A DNA stretch of 5,548 nt from Pseudomonadota bacterium (GTDB lineage: Bacteria > Pseudomonadota > Alphaproteobacteria > Rhizobiales > Xanthobacteraceae), in assembly GCA_023433965.1 (NCBI GenBank), contig JAEYTQ010000641.1, positions 1-5,548 on the forward strand. The letters are read 5' to 3'. Position 1 is the stretch's first letter. Every line of letters begins with the position of its first letter. A model generated the notes under the pieces. It searched no databases, had not been told where the DNA came from, and saw only the letters and a list, made by a program, of their open reading frames with translations. Positions 1-5,548 of the stretch are shown piece by piece. The position numbers were made by a program, and so were the translations under genes.

Positions 1-1259
1 CGCATGCCATGCTCGAGATTGCGATACATGTTCTCGATCATGACGATGGCGTCGTCGACCACGAAGCCAACGGAGATCGCCAGCGCCATCAGTGACAAAT
101 TGTCGATCGAGAAGCCCGCCACCCACATGCCGGCGCAAGTGCCGGCCAGCGCCAGCGGCACCGAGATGCCGGCCGCGATCGTCGGCGTCAGGCGGCGCAG
201 GAACACGAACACCACGACCATGACCAGCAACGAAGTTGCAAGCAGGGTCCACTGCATGTCGAGCACGCTGGCGCGGATCGTGCCGGTGCGATCGACCAAA
301 GTGGAAATCTCGACACCGGCAGGGATCCACTGCCTCAGCGCCGGGATCAGCGCCTTGACCCTGTCGACGGTGTCGATGACGTTGGCATCGCCCTGCTTGG
401 TGATCTGGATCAGCACCGCGGGCTGCTTGTTGAACCAGGCGATCGAGCGGGCGTTGCGGACGGAATCCTCGATGTCGGCGACATCCGAGAGCCGCACGAA
501 ATTGCCGTTGGAACTCTTGACGATGATGTCGCGAAACTCTTTGGCGGTGCGCATCTGCCGATTGAGCCCGAGCGTCTCGCTCTGGCGTTCGCCTTCGAAG
601 ATGCCGACCGGTCCGAGCGGGTTGGCGTTGATGATCGCCGTCCGCACGTCGTCGGTGGCGATACCCGCGTTCGACAGCGCGACCGGGTTGAGCTGGACCC
701 GCACGGCCGGCTGGTCGGCCCCCGAGACGGTCACGTCACCGACGCCCGGCACCTGCGAGATGCGCTGCGCCAGCACTGTGTCGGCGACGTCGTAGATGGC
801 GCTCGCCGAAAGTGTCTTCGAGGTCAAGGCCAGCACGAACACGGGCGCGCCGGCCGTATTCGCTTTGCGGAAGCGCGGCAGCGTCGGCAGGTCGCTCGGC
901 AGGTCGACCATCGCGGCGTTGATCGCCGCCTGCACGTCGCGAGCGGCCTTGTCGATGTTGCGTCCGATGTCGAACTGAATCTGGATGCTGGTGGTGCCGA
1001 GGGTCGAGGTCGAGGTGATCTGGTTGATGCCCGCGATCTCACCCAGCCGCCGCTCCAGCGGCGAGGCGACCGTCGCCGCCATCACGGACGGGTCGGCGCC
1101 GGGCCGGCTGGCCGAGACGAAGATGGCGGGGAAATCGACGTTCGGGACCGAGGCGACGGGCAGGAAATGGTAGGCGACTGCACCCAGCAGGAACAACCCG
1201 ATCGACAGCAGCGTCGTTGCGACCGGCCGGCGGATGAAGGGCTCCGAGATCGATGGCAC
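1..1259 (-). CDS. mdtC: RND multidrug efflux permease, MdtC-like (3' end cut off)
   Basis: Second RND permease of the pump, first 419 residues, with no in-frame stop; the remaining roughly 600 residues lie beyond the left edge. It begins with GTG at 1259-1257, whose first base is the last base of the upstream TAG stop. This start is favoured because it is the only start codon in frame before the conserved ISEPFIRRPVATTLL, which aligns with the N-terminus of the first permease, and because a GAAGG lies 9 bases upstream. Visible parts: TM1 about 14-33, first periplasmic porter loop to about 334, TM2 about 335-354, TM3 about 360-381, TM4 about 388-409 with the proton-relay pair D402-D403 (GFVVDDAIVMIEN). 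The stretch FRKANTAGAPVFVLALTS and the later PGVGDVTVSG resemble E. coli MdtC (RKAN..., DGVGDVDVGG) more than MdtB. The expected role is as the minority partner in an MdtB2C heterotrimer; substrate unknown. The Pseudomonas equivalent would be MuxC. Confidence 0.94.
   Translation of the reverse strand, partial: MPSISEPFIRRPVATTLLSIGLFLLGAVAYHFLPVASVPNVDFPAIFVSASRPGADPSVMAATVASPLERRLGEIAGINQITSTSTLGTTSIQIQFDIGRNIDKAARDVQAAINAAMVDLPSDLPTLPRFRKANTAGAPVFVLALTSKTLSASAIYDVADTVLAQRISQVPGVGDVTVSGADQPAVRVQLNPVALSNAGIATDDVRTAIINANPLGPVGIFEGERQSETLGLNRQMRTAKEFRDIIVKSSNGNFVRLSDVADIEDSVRNARSIAWFNKQPAVLIQITKQGDANVIDTVDRVKALIPALRQWIPAGVEISTLVDRTGTIRASVLDMQWTLLATSLLVMVVVFVFLRRLTPTIAAGISVPLALAGTCAGMWVAGFSIDNLSLMALAISVGFVVDDAIVMIENMYRNLEHGM
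28..68. repeat. Near-identical DNA block shared by the two permease genes (copy 1)
   Basis: These 41 bases match 3180-3220 with a single mismatch (C at 60 versus G at 3212). The block encodes the TM4 proton-relay segment GFVVDDAIVMIEN in the second permease; the mismatch is a silent third-position change in a valine codon. It is a trace of paralogy under strong protein constraint, not a mobile or regulatory repeat. Confidence 0.85.
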
Positions 1260-4200
1260 TACTGCATGCCTTCGGTGGCGCCGGCGACCGGCGGGCCGCC
1301 GGATTCGGCTGGCGGCAGCGCCTGTTCGAGGCGGCGGTTGATGCGGTCGAGCGCAAGATAGATCACGGGCGTGGTGTAGAGCGTCAAGAGTTGGCTGAGC
1401 AGCAGGCCGCCGATGATGGAGACGCCGAGCGGGAAGCGCAGCTCGGCGCCGGTGCCGCTCTCGATCGCGAGCGGTAGCGCGCCAAACAGCGCCGCCAGCG
1501 TCGTCATCATGATCGGGCGGAAGCGCAGGAGACAGGCTTGCACAATCGCCTCGTTCGGCGACATGCCCTGCCCGCGCTCGGCCTCGAGCGCAAAGTCGAT
1601 CATCATGATCGCGTTCTTCTTGACGATGCCCATGAGCAGGATGATGCCGATCAGCCCGATCACCGAGAGATCCTGGCCGCACAGGATGAGCGCGACGATC
1701 GCGCCGACACCCGCCGAGGGCAGCGTCGACAGGATCGTGATCGGATGGATGTAGCTCTCGTAGAGCACCCCCAACACGATGTAGATCGTGATCACCGCGG
1801 CGAGCAGCAACCAGGGCTGGCCGGCCAGCGCCTTGGCGAATTCGGCGGCATCGCCGGCATAGATGCCGACGATGCTGTTGGGCATGCCGATCCGCGTCTC
1901 GATGGTCTTGACCGCCTCGACGGCGTCGCCGAGCGCCGCGCCGGGCGCCAGGTTGAAGCTGAGCGAGACCGAAGGGAATTGCGCCTGGTGCGAGATCGCG
2001 AGCGGCGCGGTGGTGCGCTTCAGCGTCGCCACGGCCGACAGCGGCACCTGAGCGGCGGGTGCGCCGGCGGTGGTGCTGGCAGCGCCCGGTAGATAGAGCT
2101 TGGACAGGATCGAAGGATCGCGCTGGTACATCGGCAACGCCTCCAGCACGACGCGGTACTGGTTGGCCTGCCCGTAGATGGTCGAGATCTGCCGCTGCGC
2201 GAAGGCGTCGTTCAACGTGTCGGTGATGGCCTGGAGGCTGACGCCGAGCTGGCCGGCGCGGGCGCGATCGACATCGAGCTGCGCCCGCAGGCCGCCCTCC
2301 TGCGCCTCGGAGGAGACGTCGCGGAACAAGGGATCGCGCCGCATCTCCGCAACCAGCTTGCGCGACCATTCCGAGACCAGCGTCGCATCGGTGCCGGTCA
2401 GCGTATACTGGTATTGCGAGCGACTCGACTGGGTCGAGATCTGTACGTCCTGCACCGGCTGGAAATAGACGGTCATACCGGGAAGGCCCGAGACCCGCTC
2501 CTTCAACCGGGCCACCACCACGCTGACATCATCACGCCGCTCGCCGCGGGGCTTCAAGCTCATGACGAGCCGTCCGACATTGGTGGTCGGGTTGACCGAG
2601 CCGGCACCGATCACCGAGACGACGCCGAGCACATCGGGGTCGGCGCTGATCGCCTCGGCCGCCTCGGTCTGACGCTTGGTCATCTCGGCAAAGGACACGT
2701 CGGGTCCCGCCTCCGTCACTGCCGTGATCGATGCGGTGTCCTGCAGCGGCAGGAAGCCTTTTGGCGCAACGACGTAGAGAACCAGGGTCGCGATCAGGGT
2801 GACGAAGGTCACGACCAGCGTGGCGCGCTGGCGTTCCAGAACCCACAGAAGCGAACTGTGATAGGCCTCCACCGTCCGGTCGATGAAGCGGCTGATTGCG
2901 GCCAGTCCCGGCACCGCCAGCTCCTCGTGGGCATGCTTGAGCAGGCGCGAACACATCATCGGCGTCAACGTCAGCGACACCACGGCCGAGGTCACGACCG
3001 CGATGGTCAGCGTCAACGCGAATTCGCGGAACATGCGCCCGACGAGACCCGACATGAACAGCAACGGAATGAACACCGCGATCAGCGACACCGTCAGCGA
3101 GATCACGGTGAAGCCGATCTCGCTGGCCCCCTTCAGCGAGGCTTCCATCGCGCTGTCGCCGTTCTCCATGTGACGGACGATGTTCTCGATCATGACGATG
3201 GCGTCGTCGACGACGAAGCCGGTGCCGATCGTGAGCGCCATCAGCGACAGATTGTCGAGGCTAAAGCCCGCAAAATACATGATGCCGAAGCTCGTGATCA
3301 GCGACAGCGGCAGGGCGACGCCAGCGATCAATGTGGCGCGCAACGAGCGCAGGAACAGCAGCACGACCAGCGTCACCAGGACGACGGCAAGGACCAGCGT
3401 GAACTGCACGTCGCGCACAGAGGCACGGATCGTCACGGTGCGGTCCGAGACGATCGTGAGATTCACGCCGGCCGGGATCGCGCGCTGCACCTTCGGGATT
3501 TCTGCGCGAAGCTGGCCAACGACGTCGATGACGTTGGCGCCGGGCTGGCGCTGAATGTCGATGATCACGGCCGGTGTGCCCTGGTACCAGCCGCCGGTGC
3601 GATCGTTCTCGAGGCCATCGACGATCTGCGCGACATCCCCGATGGTGACCGGCGAGCCGTTGCGGTAGGCGATGATGACGGGCCTGTAGGCGTCGGCGGC
3701 GGCGATCTGGTCGTTGGCTGCGATGATGTAGGATTGCTGCGCGCCGTCGAGCGAGCCCTTCGGGCCCGAGACATTGGCATTGGCGATCGCGGTGCGCAGA
3801 TCCTCCATGGCGATGCCGTAGGCAGCAAGCCGTGCGAGATCAGCCTGGATGCGCACGGCCGGCTTCAGCCCGCCGAGCACCGAGACGCGCCCGACGCCGG
3901 AGATCTGGCTCAAACGTTGGGCCAGAATGGTGTCGGCAATGTCGCTCATCGCCCGCAACGAGATGGTGTCGGAGCGCAGCGCCAAGGTCATCACCGGCGC
4001 GTCCGCCGGATTCACCTTGGCGTAGGTCGGCGGATAAGGCAGCGTCTTGGGCAGCACGCCCGCTGCCGCATTGATGGCGGCCTGCACGTCCTGGGTCGCG
4101 CCGTCGATGTCGCGGTTGAGGTCGAACTGAAGCGATATCTGGCTGACGCCGAACGAACTCGTCGAGTTCATCGACGTCAGCGACGGGATCTGGCCGAGCT

Positions 4201-4408
4201 GGCGCTCCAGCGGCGCGGTGATCAGCGAGGCGATCACGTCGGGGCTGGCGCCGGGCAGCCGCGTCGACACCTGCACCGTCGGGAAATCGACCTGTGGCAG
4301 CGCCGAGACCGGCAGCGCGAAATAGCCCAGCAGCCCGCCGATCATCAGCGCGATGCCGAGCAGCGAGGTCGCGATGGGCCGGCGGATGAAGGGTTCGGAG
4401 ACACCCAT
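1259..4408 (-). CDS. mdtB: RND multidrug efflux permease, MdtB-like (complete)
   Basis: Inner-membrane proton/drug antiporter subunit, 1049 residues, the usual length for the HAE1 RND family (about 1020-1050). It has the two-fold RND layout: TM1 about 13-32, a large periplasmic porter loop to about 335, TM2-TM6 about 336-485, TM7 about 528-548, a second periplasmic loop to about 863, then TM8-TM12 about 866-1017. The proton relay is intact: D401-D402 in TM4 (GFVVDDAIVMIEN), K931 in TM10 (GIVKKNAIMMIDFA), and R962/R964 before TM11 (LRFRPIMMTTLAALFGALPL). The motif KVNPADAPVM (131-140) matches MdtB rather than MdtC as I recall them, and its place just after the adaptor fits the E. coli order mdtA-mdtB-mdtC. 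It is expected to form a mixed trimer with the next gene product. The ATG at 4408-4406 is supported by the N-terminus MGVSEPFIRRP, which aligns with the downstream paralogue. The Pseudomonas equivalent would be MuxB. No frameshift or missing key residue was seen. Confidence 0.96.
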   Translation of the reverse strand: MGVSEPFIRRPIATSLLGIALMIGGLLGYFALPVSALPQVDFPTVQVSTRLPGASPDVIASLITAPLERQLGQIPSLTSMNSTSSFGVSQISLQFDLNRDIDGATQDVQAAINAAAGVLPKTLPYPPTYAKVNPADAPVMTLALRSDTISLRAMSDIADTILAQRLSQISGVGRVSVLGGLKPAVRIQADLARLAAYGIAMEDLRTAIANANVSGPKGSLDGAQQSYIIAANDQIAAADAYRPVIIAYRNGSPVTIGDVAQIVDGLENDRTGGWYQGTPAVIIDIQRQPGANVIDVVGQLRAEIPKVQRAIPAGVNLTIVSDRTVTIRASVRDVQFTLVLAVVLVTLVVLLFLRSLRATLIAGVALPLSLITSFGIMYFAGFSLDNLSLMALTIGTGFVVDDAIVMIENIVRHMENGDSAMEASLKGASEIGFTVISLTVSLIAVFIPLLFMSGLVGRMFREFALTLTIAVVTSAVVSLTLTPMMCSRLLKHAHEELAVPGLAAISRFIDRTVEAYHSSLLWVLERQRATLVVTFVTLIATLVLYVVAPKGFLPLQDTASITAVTEAGPDVSFAEMTKRQTEAAEAISADPDVLGVVSVIGAGSVNPTTNVGRLVMSLKPRGERRDDVSVVVARLKERVSGLPGMTVYFQPVQDVQISTQSSRSQYQYTLTGTDATLVSEWSRKLVAEMRRDPLFRDVSSEAQEGGLRAQLDVDRARAGQLGVSLQAITDTLNDAFAQRQISTIYGQANQYRVVLEALPMYQRDPSILSKLYLPGAASTTAGAPAAQVPLSAVATLKRTTAPLAISHQAQFPSVSLSFNLAPGAALGDAVEAVKTIETRIGMPNSIVGIYAGDAAEFAKALAGQPWLLLAAVITIYIVLGVLYESYIHPITILSTLPSAGVGAIVALILCGQDLSVIGLIGIILLMGIVKKNAIMMIDFALEAERGQGMSPNEAIVQACLLRFRPIMMTTLAALFGALPLAIESGTGAELRFPLGVSIIGGLLLSQLLTLYTTPVIYLALDRINRRLEQALPPAESGGPPVAGATEGMQ
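1269..1273 (-). promoter_or_regulatory. Ribosome binding site of the second permease
   Basis: GAAGG on the minus strand, inside the last codons of the first permease and 9 bases before the GTG at 1259-1257. It helps fix the GTG as the start and, with the TAGTG stop/start overlap, suggests that ribosomes finishing the first permease re-initiate on the second (translational coupling), which would help keep the two heterotrimer subunits in ratio. The coupling is inferred. Confidence 0.6.
3180..3220. repeat. Near-identical DNA block shared by the two permease genes (copy 2)
   Basis: Partner of 28-68, in direct orientation, encoding the TM4 relay segment (D401-D402) of the first permease. The offset of 3152 bases is also seen for a second shared block, a perfect 17-base match at 1225-1241 and 4377-4393 near the gene starts, so the two genes stay in register across this whole stretch. 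Confidence 0.85.
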
Positions 4409-4442
4409 GAGTACCTGCCAGCCTAGTCAGCTGTCGTCGGGG
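4409..4442 (-). promoter_or_regulatory. Adaptor-permease intergenic gap with weak ribosome binding site
   Basis: The 34 bases between the adaptor stop (TGA, 4445-4443) and the first permease start (ATG, 4408-4406). On the minus strand the segment just before the ATG reads GGCAGGTACTC; AGG at 4416-4414 sits 5 bases from the ATG and is a plausible but weak Shine-Dalgarno. There is no stem followed by T-run and no clear -35/-10 pair, so co-transcription of adaptor and permease is inferred. Confidence 0.55.
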
Positions 4443-5548
4443 TCATGGCTGCTTGGCTCCACTTCCCGATGCCCCAGGTCCAGGCGCGGGCCCGGTCTGC
4501 CCCTTCTGGTCGCCTTCGCTGCTCTTGCGCTTGGCCCGGAACTCGCCCTCCTTGGCTTGGCCTTCCTTCTGGCTTTCCTTGGCACCGTCTTTCTTCTGGG
4601 CGTCCGGCCCGCGCGAGCGCTTGCGCGGCGCTATGTCCGCCGACGGGGTCTGGTCGTCGCGGCCGATGATCACCTTGGAGCCGTCGGACAGATTGGCAAA
4701 GCCCGTGGTCACGACCTTGTCGCTCGCCGAGAGGCCGCTGGCGATCACCGCCTCGTGCTCGTTCTGCTGAGTCACCGTCACGGGCCTTGCCGAGACGATG
4801 TTGTCCTCGCCGATGATATAGCTGAAGGTCCCGACCGGGCCGCGCTGCACGGCGGAGGTCGGCACCACCAGCGCCTGCGTCAAGGTCTCGACCTTGAGGC
4901 GGACGTTGACGAACTGGCCCGGCCAGAGCTGGTAGTTGGCGTTGGGAAACTCGGCCTTGAGCTTGAGCGTGCCGGTGGTCTGGTCGACCTGGTTGTCGAT
5001 GCCGGTGAGCTTGCCGGTGTCAATCACCGTGACGCCGTCATTGCCGAACACGTCGACCGCGAGCGGGCCTTTTGCCGCGGCGGCATTGACGCGCATGATC
5101 TGCTGCTGCGGCAGGCTGAACCACACCGCGATCGGCTGCAATTGCGTGATCACCACGAGGCCCGTGGTGTCGGAGGCGTGGATGATGTTGCCCTGGTCCA
5201 CCTGACGCAGGCCGACCCGGCCCGAGATCGGCGCCACAATCTTGGTATAGCTGAGCGTTGCGGCCGCGTGGTCGATCGCGGCCTGGTCGGCTTTCACCAG
5301 GGCCTCGGTCTGCGCCACCAGCGCACGCTGGGTGTCGGCCTGCTGCTTGGAGCCGGCATTGGAGGCGGCGAGCTGCTCGTAACGCGCAAGGTCGATGCGC
5401 TGGTTGGCGAGCTGGGCCTGATCCTGCGCCTTCTTGGCCACGGCCTGGTCGTACTGCGCCTGGTAGATCGCCGGATCGATCTCGCCGAGCACATCGCCCT
5501 TCTTGACGTCCTGGCCTTCCGTGAAATTGACCGCGATCAGCTTGCCGT
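4443..5548 (-). CDS. mdtA: RND efflux periplasmic adaptor, MdtA-like (5' end cut off)
   Basis: Periplasmic adaptor (membrane fusion protein) joining an RND permease to a TolC-like outer-membrane channel. The frame is open to the right edge; 367 residues are visible, starting GKLIAVNF. By comparison with E. coli MdtA, recalled from memory, the signal peptide and roughly 90 N-terminal residues lie outside. Numbering from the first visible residue: first lipoyl half about 1-25 (EGQDVKKGD); alpha-helical hairpin about 26-98, with the channel-docking motif R-x3-L-x6-S as R55, L59 and S66; second lipoyl half about 99-124 (IVAPISGRVGLRQVDQGN); beta-barrel about 128-220; membrane-proximal domain about 221-295. 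The stretch RVGLRQVDQGN, followed by DTTGLVVITQ, is very close to MdtA. Residues about 300-367 form a charged, low-complexity tail rich in Lys, Gly and Pro, described separately. A GTG within the frame at 5492-5490 is Val inside the lipoyl domain, not the start. The permease gene follows after 34 bases, as expected for one operon. Confidence 0.95.
   Translation of the reverse strand, partial: GKLIAVNFTEGQDVKKGDVLGEIDPAIYQAQYDQAVAKKAQDQAQLANQRIDLARYEQLAASNAGSKQQADTQRALVAQTEALVKADQAAIDHAAATLSYTKIVAPISGRVGLRQVDQGNIIHASDTTGLVVITQLQPIAVWFSLPQQQIMRVNAAAAKGPLAVDVFGNDGVTVIDTGKLTGIDNQVDQTTGTLKLKAEFPNANYQLWPGQFVNVRLKVETLTQALVVPTSAVQRGPVGTFSYIIGEDNIVSARPVTVTQQNEHEAVIASGLSASDKVVTTGFANLSDGSKVIIGRDDQTPSADIAPRKRSRGPDAQKKDGAKESQKEGQAKEGEFRAKRKSSEGDQKGQTGPAPGPGASGSGAKQP

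Noticed and set aside
4..795. A 263-codon open frame on the plus strand at the left edge
   Set aside because: It lies opposite the second permease, whose frame encodes a continuous conserved RND protein; the plus-strand product is Ser/Thr/Ala-rich with no recognisable motif.
1538..2092. Plus-strand open frame of 184 codons rich in Asp, Arg and Gly
   Set aside because: It is opposite the C-terminal half of the first permease (TM8-TM11 and the second porter loop) and has the same antisense composition; no family resemblance.
2414..4426. A 670-codon open frame on the plus strand antisense to the first permease
   Set aside because: Its codons lie exactly opposite those of the permease, so its stops would need TTA, CTA or TCA codons in the permease, which are rare in GC-rich genes. 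The translation is dominated by Arg, Asp, His, Gln and Gly without any recognisable domain, as expected of an antisense shadow.
4420..4434. Possible hairpin (CAGC...GCTG, minus strand) in the gap between adaptor and first permease
   Set aside because: Only a four-base-pair stem with a seven-base loop and no T-run; too weak for a terminator, and the genes are expected to be co-transcribed.
5490..5492. GTG as a start for the adaptor
   Set aside because: The frame continues upstream to the window edge with conserved lipoyl-domain residues (GKLIAVNF...EGQDVKKGD), so this GTG is an internal valine.
1..5548. A new or undescribed system, mobile element, CRISPR array or RNA gene
   Set aside because: All but 34 bases are accounted for by three genes of a known RND pump; no inverted repeats, direct-repeat arrays, transposase motifs or tRNA/rRNA-like sequence were noticed by eye.

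Overview
The window is one stretch of a minus-strand operon encoding a tripartite RND (resistance-nodulation-division) multidrug efflux pump of the MdtABC / MuxABC type. Reading in the direction of transcription, from right to left, it holds three genes. The first is a periplasmic adaptor (MdtA-like) whose 5' end is cut by the right edge. The second is a complete inner-membrane RND permease of 1049 residues (MdtB-like). The third is a second, paralogous RND permease (MdtC-like), of which the first 419 residues are present before the left edge cuts it. Almost every base is coding: there are 34 bases between adaptor and first permease, and a one-base stop/start overlap between the two permeases.

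The organism is probably an alphaproteobacterium. The DNA is GC-rich with strong G/C preference at third codon positions. The protein style, in particular an MdtA-like adaptor with a long Lys/Gly/Pro-rich tail, resembles Bradyrhizobium / Rhodopseudomonas-type Hyphomicrobiales. This is a judgement from style, not from a search, and the genus is uncertain.

In the family, MdtB and MdtC assemble as a mixed trimer (2 B : 1 C in E. coli) in the inner membrane. The adaptor forms a ring linking this trimer to a TolC-like outer-membrane channel, and proton flow through the permease drives export of amphipathic compounds such as novobiocin and bile salts. All three visible parts look intact. The adaptor has the R-x3-L-x6-S hairpin-tip motif used to dock on TolC-type channels, and both permeases have the paired aspartates in TM4. 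The complete permease also has the TM10 lysine of the proton relay.

No outer-membrane channel gene, regulator, promoter, terminator, RNA gene, CRISPR array or mobile element is visible. The promoter should lie beyond the right edge; any channel gene would lie beyond the left edge or elsewhere in the genome. I see no new system here: this is a well-known pump family. The least ordinary points are the adaptor's charged C-terminal tail, the tight translational coupling of the two permeases, and nearly identical DNA blocks shared by the paralogues at a constant spacing.
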